Of a stretch of DNA of 64,000 bases, positions 41,502 to 51,263 are shown one piece after another. Both the position numbers and the translations under genes were made by a program. Each line of letters opens with the position of its first letter. Position 1 is the first letter of the stretch. Under the pieces are notes generated by a model. That model searched no databases. It was not told the origin of the DNA and saw only the letters and a list, made by a program, of their open reading frames with translations. This DNA comes from Ruoffia tabacinasalis (GTDB lineage: Bacteria > Bacillota > Bacilli > Lactobacillales > Aerococcaceae), in NCBI RefSeq assembly GCF_042652985.1, contig NZ_JBHSHQ010000008.1, positions 1-64,000 on the forward strand, given 5' to 3'.

Positions 41502-42366
41502 ATCAGTGATCAAAAACCTAGCACTCGTATTAATTGGAACGTTTATCTTTTCAATTGCGATTAATTCCATTGTCATTCCTAACCAACTTGGTGAAGGTGG
41601 CGTCACAGGGATCACACTCTTACTGTTCTATGTATTTGACATTAGTCCTTCACTGAGTAACTTTATAATCAATGCGATTATTATGCTTATCGGTTGGAAG
41701 TTTCTCGAAAAAGAGACAATCTTTTATACGCTCGTCGCAATTGTATCCATGTCATTATTTTTAGAATTTGTATTCTTACCTAGCTTTATTCCAACGAATT
41801 CATTATTAGGACCTTTAGCAAGTGGATTTTTAATTGGTCTAGGGATTGGAATTGTTATTTTAGGACACGGGACGACAGCAGGCGTTGATATCATTGCGTT
41901 AATCATTAATAAATATATGGGCTTGCAAGTTTCCATTGCATTGTTAATCCTTGACGTTATGATTGTCATTCCATTAACTGTTGTTATCGGTTTAGAAAAA
42001 GGCTTACTGACTTTAATCTCATTATATATTACAAGTAAGATTTTAAACTTTGTCATGGAAGGGTATAATCCTAAAAAAGCGATCATGGTTGTATCAAATA
42101 AGCATGACGAAATTGCTGAAGAAATTATGAAGAGAGTTGATCGGGGAATCACAGTGTTAAAAGGTTACGGATATTATTCTAAAGCAGAAAAAGATGTTCT
42201 ATATGTTGTTATTAATCGAATTCAGTTAATTAAAGTTCAAAGAATCATTAATGACATTGATTCAAATGCTTTTGTCACAGTGACTGGAATCCAACAAGTT
42301 CTAGGTGAAGGTTTCACATTTAACCTGGATCAATCACATGATATTGAAGAAAATGAAGTAATCTAG
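41494..42366 (+). CDS. YitT family membrane protein, second paralogue
   Basis: 290 residues with the DUF161 membrane part (SIVIPNQLGEGGVTGITLL, GTTAGVDIIALIIN) and the DUF2179 soluble part (RVDRGITVLKGYGYYSKAEKDVLYVVINR). The ATG at 41494 overlaps the ribF stop by eight bases and has AAGGTGG upstream, so it is translationally coupled to ribF; the longer frame starting further upstream is unlikely. Function is unknown. Its stop codon TAG forms part of a CIRCE-like palindrome. Confidence 0.88.
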   Translation: MYKSVIKNLALVLIGTFIFSIAINSIVIPNQLGEGGVTGITLLLFYVFDISPSLSNFIINAIIMLIGWKFLEKETIFYTLVAIVSMSLFLEFVFLPSFIPTNSLLGPLASGFLIGLGIGIVILGHGTTAGVDIIALIINKYMGLQVSIALLILDVMIVIPLTVVIGLEKGLLTLISLYITSKILNFVMEGYNPKKAIMVVSNKHDEIAEEIMKRVDRGITVLKGYGYYSKAEKDVLYVVINRIQLIKVQRIINDIDSNAFVTVTGIQQVLGEGFTFNLDQSHDIEENEVI

Positions 42367-42396
42367 CACTCTTAACCAAAGAGTGCTAATTTTTTT
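42363..42396 (+). terminator. CIRCE-like palindrome doubling as terminator after yitT
   Basis: CTAGCACTC-N9-GAGTGCTAA (42363-42389), a CIRCE element with one mismatch, spans the yitT stop and is followed by T7, so as RNA it is an intrinsic terminator. It lies 28 bases upstream of the hrcA -35. Confidence 0.85.
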
Positions 42397-42416
42397 GATT
42401 TTTTTCGGTAAATCCC

Positions 42417-42445
42417 TTGACAATTGTCCTAGTAGGATGTATTAT
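42417..42445 (+). promoter_or_regulatory. hrcA operon promoter
   Basis: TTGACA (42417-42422), 17-base spacer, TATTAT (42440-42445); it lies between two CIRCE palindromes. Confidence 0.85.
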
Positions 42446-42453
42446 AATAACAG

Positions 42454-42480
42454 TTAGCACTCATATAATTTAAGTGCTAA
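42454..42480 (+). promoter_or_regulatory. CIRCE operator (HrcA binding site)
   Basis: TTAGCACTC-N9-AAGTGCTAA, the CIRCE consensus with a single mismatch, just at the expected transcript start and 16 bases before hrcA. HrcA encoded downstream should bind it. Confidence 0.95.
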
Positions 42481-42496
42481 TAAGTGGGGTGAGAAA

Positions 42497-43513
42497 ATGT
42501 TGACACCAAGACAACAGGAAGTTCTTAATTTAATTATACAACTTTATGGACAATTTGAAGAACCCATTGGTTCTAAAACTTTACTTCGAGAGAGTTACTT
42601 AAAAGTGAGTCCTGCAACAATACGTAATGATATGGTTGTGTTAGAGCAACAAGGCTTACTAATGAAGCCACATACTTCTAGTGGCCGAATACCATCTATT
42701 GATGGCTATCGTTATTATATTGACGGGATTATTCATCAGGAAGACAAAGAATTACCATTTCTTGATGATGACGCTAATTTTGAAGAGTTAACTCAAGCGA
42801 AACATTATAGTCCGTTACAACTGACACAACTTTGTGCAGATATATTAGTTTCATTGACTGGATTTACAGCAGTGGTACTTGGACAGAATAAAGAATCGCA
42901 TTATTTTGAAGAATTTAAATTAGTGCCAATCGATCGGACGCGTTATATTTCAATCCTTATGACAGATAAGGGGAATATAGAGAGCGAGCAAATTGAATTA
43001 AAAGTGTCACTTTCAAAAGATGATATCACGAAGTTAGTAGAGATGATAAACGATGAACTTAAAGGTGTTGTACTTGAAGATGCCTATCAAAGGATGAAGT
43101 TAGGAATACCTTTATTAACTCAACGTTTAACAGGATATCAATTAGATTTCTCTCCGTTGATTGAAAAATCAATGCACCACATAAAAGGACACCGCTATTA
43201 CATTAGTGGGAAAAGTAATCTCTTTGATTTGATAGATGGACAAACGAGTAGAGAAGCATTGAAACATCTTTTTGAACTCATTGATGGTTCAAGGGAAATG
43301 TATCATTTACTCGAAGAGCAAGAAGAAGGCATTAATATTATGTTTGGTTATGAGTTTTTAGCTGATAGCTTAGCGAATATAAATCTTCTCACCGGTTCAT
43401 TTGTGAATGAAAATCAAAAAATAATCTTAGGATTACTCGGACCTACAACAATGTCCTATGAAAAAGTAATTGCGTTATTAGAAGTGATGATTAACAAATT
43501 ATCTATTCAATAA
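42497..43513 (+). CDS. hrcA: Heat-inducible transcription repressor HrcA
   Basis: Represses class I heat-shock genes through CIRCE. N-terminal winged helix (LTPRQQEVLNLIIQLY, GSKTLLRESYLKVSPATIRNDMVVLEQQGLL, HTSSGRIPSIDGYRYYID) is followed by the inserted dimerization/GAF-like part, ending ILGLLGPTTMSYEKVIALLEVM. 338 residues is normal. It is the first gene of the operon hrcA-grpE-dnaK and autoregulated. Confidence 0.98.
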   Translation: MLTPRQQEVLNLIIQLYGQFEEPIGSKTLLRESYLKVSPATIRNDMVVLEQQGLLMKPHTSSGRIPSIDGYRYYIDGIIHQEDKELPFLDDDANFEELTQAKHYSPLQLTQLCADILVSLTGFTAVVLGQNKESHYFEEFKLVPIDRTRYISILMTDKGNIESEQIELKVSLSKDDITKLVEMINDELKGVVLEDAYQRMKLGIPLLTQRLTGYQLDFSPLIEKSMHHIKGHRYYISGKSNLFDLIDGQTSREALKHLFELIDGSREMYHLLEEQEEGINIMFGYEFLADSLANINLLTGSFVNENQKIILGLLGPTTMSYEKVIALLEVMINKLSIQ

Positions 43514-43535
43514 TATAAATGAAGGAGGGTGTCAA

Positions 43536-44108
43536 TTGACAGATAACGAAAAAAATAACAATGTTGTTGATGAATCTGTAGAAATTATCGAACCAGAGAC
43601 ATCAGAAGAGACAACGTCTGATACACCCGAAGTTTCTGAAGAAGAAACTCAAGAGGTATCAGAATTAGATAAATTAAAACAAGAAAACGAAGAACTAGAT
43701 GACAAGATATTACGCCTACAAGCTGAGATAGCTAATATGCGTCGTATTAATTCAAGAGAAAGATCTGAAGCAGCAAAATTTAGATCGCAAAACTTAGCGT
43801 CATCACTCTTAGAAGTTATTGATAACTTAGAAAGAGCTCTACAAACGGAAACGACATCGGAAGATGGCGAAGCACTTAAAAAAGGTGTTGAAATGGTTCA
43901 TAACCAATTCAAAAATGCGTTTGAAAAAGAAAAAATTGAAACAATTGATCCATTGAATGAAGAATTTGATCCAAACTTCCACCAAGCAGTAAGTGTCATG
44001 CCTGCGGGAGAAGGACAAGAAAGTAATCATGTGATTCAAGTGTTACAAAAAGGATATCGAATTGATAATCGTGTCATTAGACCGGCAATGGTTATCGTAT
44101 CAGAATAA
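43536..44108 (+). CDS. grpE: Nucleotide exchange factor GrpE
   Basis: Exchange factor of DnaK. The acidic, disordered N-terminus (about 1-50) leads into the long coiled coil (LKQENEELDDKILRLQAEIANMRRINSRERSE). The beta-sheet head ends FDPNFHQAVSVMP...GYRIDNRVIRPAMVIV. 190 residues. The start is TTG with GAAGGAGGGTG upstream. It stands 22 bases behind hrcA. Confidence 0.97.
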   Translation: MTDNEKNNNVVDESVEIIEPETSEETTSDTPEVSEEETQEVSELDKLKQENEELDDKILRLQAEIANMRRINSRERSEAAKFRSQNLASSLLEVIDNLERALQTETTSEDGEALKKGVEMVHNQFKNAFEKEKIETIDPLNEEFDPNFHQAVSVMPAGEGQESNHVIQVLQKGYRIDNRVIRPAMVIVSE

Positions 44109-44129
44109 AATAAAAAGGAGAAATGTAAT

Positions 44130-45956
44130 ATGGCTAAAATTATTGGTATTGACTTAGGTACAACAAACTCTGCTGTAGCGGTTCTTGAAGGTGGAGAAGC
44201 TAAAATTATTCCAAACCCAGAAGGTAACCGTACAACACCATCTGTTGTAGCTTTAAAAAAAGATGAAATTCAAGTAGGGGAAGTTGCTAAACGTCAAGCA
44301 GTAACAAACCCAGATACAGTAAGTTCAATTAAACGTCACATGGGTGACAGTTATAAAGTAACTATGGGAGATAAAGAATATACTCCTCAAGAAATCTCTG
44401 CGATGACATTACAATACATTAAAAGTTATGCAGAAGACTACTTAGGTGAAAAAGTTGATAAAGCAGTTATTACAGTACCTGCATACTTCAACGACTCACA
44501 ACGTCAAGCAACTAAAGATGCTGGTAAAATCGCTGGTTTAGAAGTTGAACGTATTGTTAACGAGCCAACTGCAGCTGCTTTAGCATATGGATTAGATAAA
44601 ACTGATAGCGAAGAAAAAATCTTAGTATTCGACTTAGGGGGAGGAACATTCGACGTTTCAATCCTTGAATTAGGAGACGGAGTCTTTGATGTTCTTTCAA
44701 CTTCAGGTGATAATAGCCTAGGTGGAGATGACTTTGACGACAAAATTATCGAATACTTAGCAGCTGAATTCAAAAAAGAAAACGGCATCGACTTAACTAA
44801 AGATAAAATGGCAGCACAACGTCTTAAAGATGCAGCTGAAAAAGCTAAAAAAGATTTATCTGGTGTAACATCAACACAAATCAGCTTACCATTCATTACA
44901 GCTTCAGATGCTGGTCCATTACACTTAGAAACATCATTAAGCCGTGCTAAATTTGACGAATTAACAGACGAATTAGTAGAACGTACTAAAAACCCTGTTC
45001 GTCAAGCATTAAAAGATGCTGGCGTTGACAAAAATGAAATTGACCAAGTTATCTTAGTTGGTGGATCAACACGTATTCCTGCAGTAGTTGAAGCAGTACG
45101 TAAAGAAACTGGTAAAGAACCTAATAAATCAGTAAACCCTGACGAAGTTGTAGCAATGGGTGCTGCAATTCAAGGTGGAGTTATCTCTGGTGATGTTAAA
45201 GATATCGTATTACTTGACGTAACGCCATTATCATTAGGTATCGAAACAATGGGTGGAATTTTCACTAAATTAATCGATCGTAATACAACTATTCCAACAA
45301 GTAAATCACAAGTATTCTCTACAGCAGCAGATAACCAACCAGCAGTAGATGTACATGTATTACAAGGTGAGCGTGAAATGGCTCAAGACAACAAAACTTT
45401 AGGAAGATTCCAATTAACAGATATTCCTGCAGCACCACGTGGTGTTCCACAAATTGAAGTTTCATTCGATATTGACAAAAACGGTATCGTTAACGTAAGT
45501 GCTAAAGACTTAGGAACTCAAAAAGAACAAACAATTACAATCAAATCATCTTCAGGTCTTTCAGATGAAGAAATTGATCAAATGGTTAAAGATGCTGAAG
45601 CGAACGCTGAATCAGATAAACAACGTCGTGAAGAAGCAGATTTACGTAATGAAGTAGATCAATTAATCTTTACAACTAACAAAACTTTAGAAGACTTAAA
45701 AGATAAAGTATCTGAAGAAGAAGTTAAACAAGCGGAAGCAGCTCGTGATGAGTTACAAGCAGCAATCGATGAGAACGATTTAGAAGCAATGAAAGAAAAA
45801 CGTGACGCTTTAAACGAAGTTGTTCAAAACTTAACTGTTAAACTTTATGAGCAAGCAGCAGCTGAGCAACAAGCTCAAGCAGATGCTTCTGGTGAAACAG
45901 CTGAAGATGACGGTGTCGTAGATGCTGAATTTGAGGAAGTTGACGACGAAGAGTAA
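44130..45956 (+). CDS. dnaK: Chaperone DnaK (Hsp70)
   Basis: 608 residues. ATPase domain begins IIGIDLGTTNSAVAVLEGG and has the VFDLGGGTFDVSILE phosphate motif and VLVGGSTRIPAV. The interdomain linker VVLLDVTPLSLGIE is present. The C-terminal lid ends in an acidic EEVDDEE. It follows grpE by 21 bases behind a GGAGAA ribosome site. The gap to dnaJ contains a terminator, so dnaJ may receive only part of the operon's transcription. Confidence 0.99.
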   Translation: MAKIIGIDLGTTNSAVAVLEGGEAKIIPNPEGNRTTPSVVALKKDEIQVGEVAKRQAVTNPDTVSSIKRHMGDSYKVTMGDKEYTPQEISAMTLQYIKSYAEDYLGEKVDKAVITVPAYFNDSQRQATKDAGKIAGLEVERIVNEPTAAALAYGLDKTDSEEKILVFDLGGGTFDVSILELGDGVFDVLSTSGDNSLGGDDFDDKIIEYLAAEFKKENGIDLTKDKMAAQRLKDAAEKAKKDLSGVTSTQISLPFITASDAGPLHLETSLSRAKFDELTDELVERTKNPVRQALKDAGVDKNEIDQVILVGGSTRIPAVVEAVRKETGKEPNKSVNPDEVVAMGAAIQGGVISGDVKDIVLLDVTPLSLGIETMGGIFTKLIDRNTTIPTSKSQVFSTAADNQPAVDVHVLQGEREMAQDNKTLGRFQLTDIPAAPRGVPQIEVSFDIDKNGIVNVSAKDLGTQKEQTITIKSSSGLSDEEIDQMVKDAEANAESDKQRREEADLRNEVDQLIFTTNKTLEDLKDKVSEEEVKQAEAARDELQAAIDENDLEAMKEKRDALNEVVQNLTVKLYEQAAAEQQAQADASGETAEDDGVVDAEFEEVDDEE

Positions 45957-45992
45957 TTTTTATAAAATGATTACATTATGATGTTAATTTTT

Positions 45993-46024
45993 AGCCGAGG
46001 GCATCAATACCCTTGGCTTTTTAT
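45993..46024 (+). terminator. dnaK-dnaJ intergenic terminator
   Basis: AGCCGAGGG/CCCTTGGCT stem (one wobble) followed by T5. Confidence 0.85.
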
Positions 46025-46063
46025 ATAAACTGACTTGCTATCATTTTAAGAAGGAGGTAGATT

Positions 46064-47215
46064 ATGGCAGAGAAACGTGATTATTATGAAGTGCTTGGCG
46101 TATCTCGTGATGCATCTGATGCAGAGATAAAGAAAGCCTATCGTAAATTATCAAAGAAATATCATCCAGATATTAATAAAGAAGAAGGCGCGGAAGATAA
46201 GTTTAAAGAAGTTTCTGAAGCGTATGAAGTACTAAGTGATTCGCAAAAACGTACGGCTTATGACCAATATGGACACGCTGCAAATGATCCAAACTTTGGT
46301 GGCGGCTTCGGCGGCGGTGGCTTCGGTGGTGGAAGTTATGGTGGCGCAGGATTTGGCTTTGAAGATATCTTTGAACAATTCTTCGGAGGCTCAGGTGCTT
46401 CGCGTCAAAGTCCAAACGCACCTAGACGAGGAAGCGACTTACAATACCGTGTGACATTAACTTTTGAAGAAGCAATCTTCGGAAAAGAAACAACAATTAA
46501 ATACAACCGTAATGAAGAATGTCATACGTGTCATGGTTCAGGTGCTAAACCAGGAACAAGTCCAGTAACATGTTCTAAATGTCATGGAACTGGAGCTGTT
46601 CAAGTAGAGCAAAACACACCATTTGGTCGTGTTATGACTCAAAGAGCTTGTGATGTTTGTTCAGGAACTGGCCAAGAAATTAAAGAGAAATGTCAAACGT
46701 GTCATGGTGCAGGAATTGAAGCTAAAGAGCATTCAGTTAAAGTAACTGTTCCAGCCGGAGTAGAAACTGACCAACAAATTCGTTTATCAGGACAGGGAGA
46801 AGCTGGTCAAAATGGTGGACCTTATGGAGACCTTTACGTAGTTTTTAGAGTACAGCCAAGTGAGGAATATGAACGTGACGGGACTGAAATTTATTATGAA
46901 TTACCACTTTCATTCGTTCAAGCTGCCTTAGGTGATGAAATTACTGTACCGACTGTTCACGGAAAAGTGAAATTAAAAGTACCTGGTGGTACACAAACAG
47001 GTACAAGTTTCCGACTTAAAGGTAAGGGTGCACCTAGTATAAGAGGTAACTTCACGGGAGATCAACACGTTAAAGTGACAGTTAAAACACCTACAAAATT
47101 GTCAGAAAAAGAACGCGAATTATTCCATAGTTTAGCTGAAGAATCTGGCCAAACTGTTCGAGCGAATAATGAAGGTGGATTTTTTGACAAAATGCGAGAC
47201 ATGTTCGATAAATAA
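46064..47215 (+). CDS. dnaJ: Chaperone DnaJ (Hsp40)
   Basis: Type I J protein, 383 residues. J domain with KYHPDINK near residue 31, Gly/Phe-rich linker (about 76-118), and four zinc CxxCxGxG repeats (CHTCHGSG, CSKCHGTG, CDVCSGTG, CQTCHGAG). C-terminal substrate domains with GTEIYYELPLSFVQAALGDEI follow. AGGAGGT precedes the ATG. It acts with DnaK/GrpE and ClpB. Confidence 0.99.
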   Translation: MAEKRDYYEVLGVSRDASDAEIKKAYRKLSKKYHPDINKEEGAEDKFKEVSEAYEVLSDSQKRTAYDQYGHAANDPNFGGGFGGGGFGGGSYGGAGFGFEDIFEQFFGGSGASRQSPNAPRRGSDLQYRVTLTFEEAIFGKETTIKYNRNEECHTCHGSGAKPGTSPVTCSKCHGTGAVQVEQNTPFGRVMTQRACDVCSGTGQEIKEKCQTCHGAGIEAKEHSVKVTVPAGVETDQQIRLSGQGEAGQNGGPYGDLYVVFRVQPSEEYERDGTEIYYELPLSFVQAALGDEITVPTVHGKVKLKVPGGTQTGTSFRLKGKGAPSIRGNFTGDQHVKVTVKTPTKLSEKERELFHSLAEESGQTVRANNEGGFFDKMRDMFDK

Positions 47216-47236
47216 TTTTATTTGAGTATGTAATAT

Positions 47237-47290
47237 AAGGAGGCAACTCGGGCTAGTTTTATTGCCTGAATTGCCTCCTTTAAGTTTTGC
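47237..47290 (+). terminator. dnaJ terminator
   Basis: AAGGAGGCAA pairs perfectly with TTGCCTCCTT, with an inner TCGGGC/GCCTGA pairing; TTTAAGTTTT follows. The left arm contains a buried AGGAGG. Confidence 0.8.
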
Positions 47291-47407
47291 TTATTTCAGA
47301 TTGTCGTATGTCTATAAAATGTTTTACTTTTCTTTTAAATTGTATTTTTATGAATGGATAATTAATTAAAAAAAGAGTGTTGAAGCCTATCAATATGCAA
47401 TGTTTTT

Positions 47408-47416
47408 TGGTATGAT
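47408..47416 (+). promoter_or_regulatory. Extended -10 promoter of lepA
   Basis: TGGTATGAT, about 57 bases before the lepA ATG; no convincing -35. Confidence 0.45.
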
Positions 47417-47472
47417 TAAGTGTGAGTATTTTTGTAGGTAAGCCATTTGGCTATAAAGGAAGTGAAGGATTT

Positions 47473-49296
47473 ATGAATATAAATGAAATGAGAGAAAGAC
47501 AAAAAAGAATAAGAAATTTCTCGATTATTGCCCATATTGACCACGGTAAATCAACTTTAGCTGACCGAATTTTGCAACAGACCCATTCAGTCGCTGATCG
47601 TGATATGCAAGCTCAATTATTGGATTCAATGGATCTTGAGCGTGAGCGTGGAATTACAATTAAATTAAATGCGATTGAATTAACATATAAAGCAAAAGAT
47701 GGCGAAGATTATATCTTCCATTTAATTGATACACCTGGTCACGTCGATTTTACATATGAAGTTTCTCGTTCATTAGCAGCCTGTGAGGGTGCTTTATTAG
47801 TTGTTGATGCGGCTCAAGGGATAGAAGCTCAAACATTAGCGAATGTTTACTTAGCCTTAGATAATGATTTAGAAATCTTACCTGTGATTAATAAAATTGA
47901 TTTACCAGCAGCAGATCCTGAACGTGTTCAATTTGAAATTGAAGATATTATTGGGATTGATGCTTCTGAAGCCGTTCATGCAAGTGCAAAATCTGGTATT
48001 GGAATTGAAGAAATTTTAGAACAAATTGTTGAAAAAGTGCCAGAACCACAAGGGGATGTTGATGCACCTCTTAAAGCATTAATCTTCGACTCGGCATATG
48101 ATAGTTACCGTGGTGTTGTTTTAAACATTCGTGTCATGGAAGGTGTATTGCGCCCGGGTGATCGGATGAAATTAATGAGCAACGGGAAAGAATTCGAAGT
48201 TGTAGAAGTAGGTATATTCTCACCATCGCCAATTCAACGTGATTTCTTAATGGCCGGGGATGTTGGCTATGTAACAGCAAACATCAAAACTATTCAAGAT
48301 ACGCGTGTTGGTGATACCATCACATTAGCTAATAACCCAACGGAAGAAGCATTGCCTGGATACCGTAAATTAAATCCAATGGTTTATGCTGGACTATATC
48401 CAGTTGATTCAAGTGACTACAATGATTTAAGAGAGTCTCTTGAAAGATTACAATTAAACGATGCGGCACTGCAATTTGAACCTGAAACGTCTCAAGCGCT
48501 AGGTTTTGGTTACAGAACAGGGTTCCTAGGTTTATTACATATGGATGTAATTCAAGAGCGTTTAGAGCGTGAATTTGGCCTAGACTTGATTATGACTGCA
48601 CCTTCGGTAATCTATGAAGTGGTTAAGACAGATGGTGAGACTATTATCGTTGATAATCCATCTATGATGCCAGATAACACAGAAGTTGATAAGATTTTAG
48701 AGCCTTACGTTAAAGCAACAATCATGGTACCAAATGATTATGTTGGAGCGGTTATGGATCTATGTGAACGTAAACGTGGTAACTTCCTAACAATGGATTA
48801 CCTTGATGAATATCGTGTAAACGTCGTATATGAAATGCCAATGGCTGAAATTATCTTTGATTTCTTTGATAAATTAAAATCAAACACTAAAGGTTACGCT
48901 TCATTAGAGTATGAAGTGATTGGTTACAAACAATCAAACTTAGTGAAACTTGATATTCTTCTTAATGGAGAAATTATTGATGCATTTAGTACAATTGTTC
49001 ACCGTGACTTTGCTTTCAACCGAGGTAAAGAGTTAGCAAGTAAATTAAAGGAAATCATTCCTCGTCAGATGTTTGAGATCCCTGTACAAGCTACTATTGG
49101 TAATAAGGTTATTGCGCGTACGACAATTAAAGCTTACCGTAAAGATGTAACTGCCAAATTATATGGTGGGGACGTTTCTCGTCGTAAAAAACTATTAGAG
49201 AAACAAAAAGAAGGAAAAAAACGTATGAAGTCTGTCGGGAGTGTGGAGATTCCCCAAGAAGCTTTCATGGCAGTACTTTCTATGGACGAAGATTAG
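47473..49296 (+). CDS. lepA: Elongation factor 4 (LepA)
   Basis: Ribosome-dependent GTPase, 607 residues. FSIIAHIDHGKSTLADR near residue 20, RGITIKLNAIEL, DTPGHVDF and NKIDLPAADPE are the G motifs. The EF4-specific C-terminal domain ends YGGDVSRRKKLLEKQKEGKKRMKSVG...VPQEAF-like IPQEAFMAVL. The ATG at 47473 has AAGGATT close by and gives the standard N-terminus; the longer frame is not supported. Confidence 0.98.
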   Translation: MNINEMRERQKRIRNFSIIAHIDHGKSTLADRILQQTHSVADRDMQAQLLDSMDLERERGITIKLNAIELTYKAKDGEDYIFHLIDTPGHVDFTYEVSRSLAACEGALLVVDAAQGIEAQTLANVYLALDNDLEILPVINKIDLPAADPERVQFEIEDIIGIDASEAVHASAKSGIGIEEILEQIVEKVPEPQGDVDAPLKALIFDSAYDSYRGVVLNIRVMEGVLRPGDRMKLMSNGKEFEVVEVGIFSPSPIQRDFLMAGDVGYVTANIKTIQDTRVGDTITLANNPTEEALPGYRKLNPMVYAGLYPVDSSDYNDLRESLERLQLNDAALQFEPETSQALGFGYRTGFLGLLHMDVIQERLEREFGLDLIMTAPSVIYEVVKTDGETIIVDNPSMMPDNTEVDKILEPYVKATIMVPNDYVGAVMDLCERKRGNFLTMDYLDEYRVNVVYEMPMAEIIFDFFDKLKSNTKGYASLEYEVIGYKQSNLVKLDILLNGEIIDAFSTIVHRDFAFNRGKELASKLKEIIPRQMFEIPVQATIGNKVIARTTIKAYRKDVTAKLYGGDVSRRKKLLEKQKEGKKRMKSVGSVEIPQEAFMAVLSMDED

Positions 49297-49303
49297 AATA
49301 TTT

Positions 49304-49340
49304 AAAAAGTAGGCAACCTTTACAGGTTGTCTACTTTTTT
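49304..49340 (+). terminator. lepA terminator
   Basis: AAAAAGTAGGCAACCT pairs with AGGTTGTCTACTTTTT around a TTAC loop. Confidence 0.9.
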
Positions 49341-49485
49341 TGTATAAATTGCGTGATCAAGGATTTAACTAGCGATCAAGATAAAATGCTAACTTAAGAA
49401 ACTATTATTTTATATTGAATACACGAATGATTGAGTATTATTAGTATAAGTTCATTGGTTATAAGCAATTGAAAACAGTCTTCTA

Positions 49486-49494
49486 TGATATACT
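49486..49494 (+). promoter_or_regulatory. Candidate extended -10 promoter of fhs
   Basis: TGATATACT about 35 bases before fhs. The rest of the 230-base lepA-fhs gap holds only the lepA terminator and AT-rich sequence. Confidence 0.4.
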
Positions 49495-49528
49495 AAACTA
49501 AATAAACTACGAATTTAGGAGTGATTAT

Positions 49529-51205
49529 TTGAGTCATCTAACTGATATTGATATCGCAAAGACTACTGATAAAAAGCCTATTAATGAAATTGCTAAAAAT
49601 TTAGGTATATCCAAGGAAGAGTTTATACCTTATGGACATTATAAAGCCAAAATTGATGTGAATATGAATAAAGAAGAATTTGAAAAAAATAAAGGAAAAC
49701 TCATTTTGGTTACAGCTATATCGCCAACACCTGCAGGTGAAGGGAAGACAACTATGTCTGTAGGCTTAGCTGATGGTCTAGCTCAGATCGGTAAGAAATC
49801 AGTCCTGGCACTAAGAGAACCTTCCCTAGGACCTGTCTTTGGGATGAAAGGTGGGGCAGCAGGAGGCGGTTACGCGCAGGTAGTTCCGATGGAAGATATT
49901 AATCTGCATTTTACGGGAGATTTCCATGCAATTTCTTCAGCACATAACTTAATCTCTGCATTATTAGATAATCATATTCATCATGGAAACTCTTTGAATA
50001 TTGATACGAGAAAGATTCCTTGGAAACGTGTCGTAGATATGAATGATCGTCAACTCCGTCATATAGTTAATGGATTAAATGGTTCAACTAATGGGGTTCC
50101 ACGAGAAGATGGCTATGATATAACAGTGGCTTCAGAGATTATGGCCATCTTTTGTTTATCTGAAGATTTAATAGATTTGAAAGAAAGAATCAGCCGAATC
50201 ATTGTGGCTTATACTCATGATAACCTACCTGTAACTGTCGATGACTTAAAAGGTTCTGGAGCAGTTACGGCTTTATTAGTCGATGCCCTTAAACCAAATT
50301 TAGTTCAAACACTTGAGAATACCCCAGCGTTTATTCATGGTGGACCTTTTGCTAATATAGCTCATGGTTGTAATAGTATATTAGCAACAAAACACGCTTT
50401 AAATTATGGTGATTATGCCGTGACTGAGGCCGGTTTTGGTGCAGACCTTGGTGGAGAGAAATTTATTGATATCAAATGCCGTACCGCGGGACTTTCGCCT
50501 GATGCAGTCGTTGTTGTAGCAACCGTTAAAGCTTTAAAAATGCATGGCGGTGTTTCAAAACAGCATCTGAATGAAGAAAATGTGATTGCAGTAAAGAAAG
50601 GGCTAGTGAACTTAAAACATCATATTCAAACAATGAAAGATGTCTTTAATTTAAATACGGTAGTTGGGATTAATCACTTCTATACCGATACAGATGCAGA
50701 AGTTCAAGTTATTTTAGATGCTTGTCAAGAATGGGGCATTAAGGCTTCTGTTGCGAAAGTATGGGAACAAGGTGGTAAAGGAGCGACCGAATTAGCTCAA
50801 TTAGTTGTTGAGGCTTGTGAGAATAAGACAGACATGACTTTTGCTTATGATTTAGATACGACTTTAATGGACAAAATCAATCATGTAGTTCAAAAAGTGT
50901 ATGGAGGCAATGGCGCAACCTATTCAAATAAAGCGATGAAACAGTTAAGAGAAATCGAGCAAGCTGGTTTTGGTCATTTGCCTGTATGTATGGCTAAAAC
51001 TCAATATTCACTTTCAGATACTGCTTCTTTAATTGGCGCACCGACGGATTTTGATATTAAAATTAGTGAATTACGCTTATCAGCTGGTGCTGGCTTTATC
51101 GTTGCCATTACTGGAACAATTATGACGATGCCCGGTTTACCTAAGAAACCATCTGCAGAAAGTATCGATGTCGATAGGGAAGGGAATATTACTGGCTTAT
51201 TTTAA
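49529..51205 (+). CDS. fhs: Formate-tetrahydrofolate ligase
   Basis: ATP-dependent formation of 10-formyl-THF from formate, feeding purine and fMet synthesis. 558 residues. PTPAGEGKTTMSVGLADGL is the phosphate loop. LREPSLGPVFGMKGGAAGGGYAQVVPMEDINLHFTGD, ALKMHGG and GNGATYSNKA (monovalent-ion region) are family signatures. The start is TTG behind TTAGGAGTG. It links functionally with thyA, dfrA and purB downstream. Confidence 0.98.
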   Translation: MSHLTDIDIAKTTDKKPINEIAKNLGISKEEFIPYGHYKAKIDVNMNKEEFEKNKGKLILVTAISPTPAGEGKTTMSVGLADGLAQIGKKSVLALREPSLGPVFGMKGGAAGGGYAQVVPMEDINLHFTGDFHAISSAHNLISALLDNHIHHGNSLNIDTRKIPWKRVVDMNDRQLRHIVNGLNGSTNGVPREDGYDITVASEIMAIFCLSEDLIDLKERISRIIVAYTHDNLPVTVDDLKGSGAVTALLVDALKPNLVQTLENTPAFIHGGPFANIAHGCNSILATKHALNYGDYAVTEAGFGADLGGEKFIDIKCRTAGLSPDAVVVVATVKALKMHGGVSKQHLNEENVIAVKKGLVNLKHHIQTMKDVFNLNTVVGINHFYTDTDAEVQVILDACQEWGIKASVAKVWEQGGKGATELAQLVVEACENKTDMTFAYDLDTTLMDKINHVVQKVYGGNGATYSNKAMKQLREIEQAGFGHLPVCMAKTQYSLSDTASLIGAPTDFDIKISELRLSAGAGFIVAITGTIMTMPGLPKKPSAESIDVDREGNITGLF

Positions 51206-51263
51206 TCATATTACATATAATTAATGAAGAATGAATCATTTCTTATAGATGAGGAGTATATTT

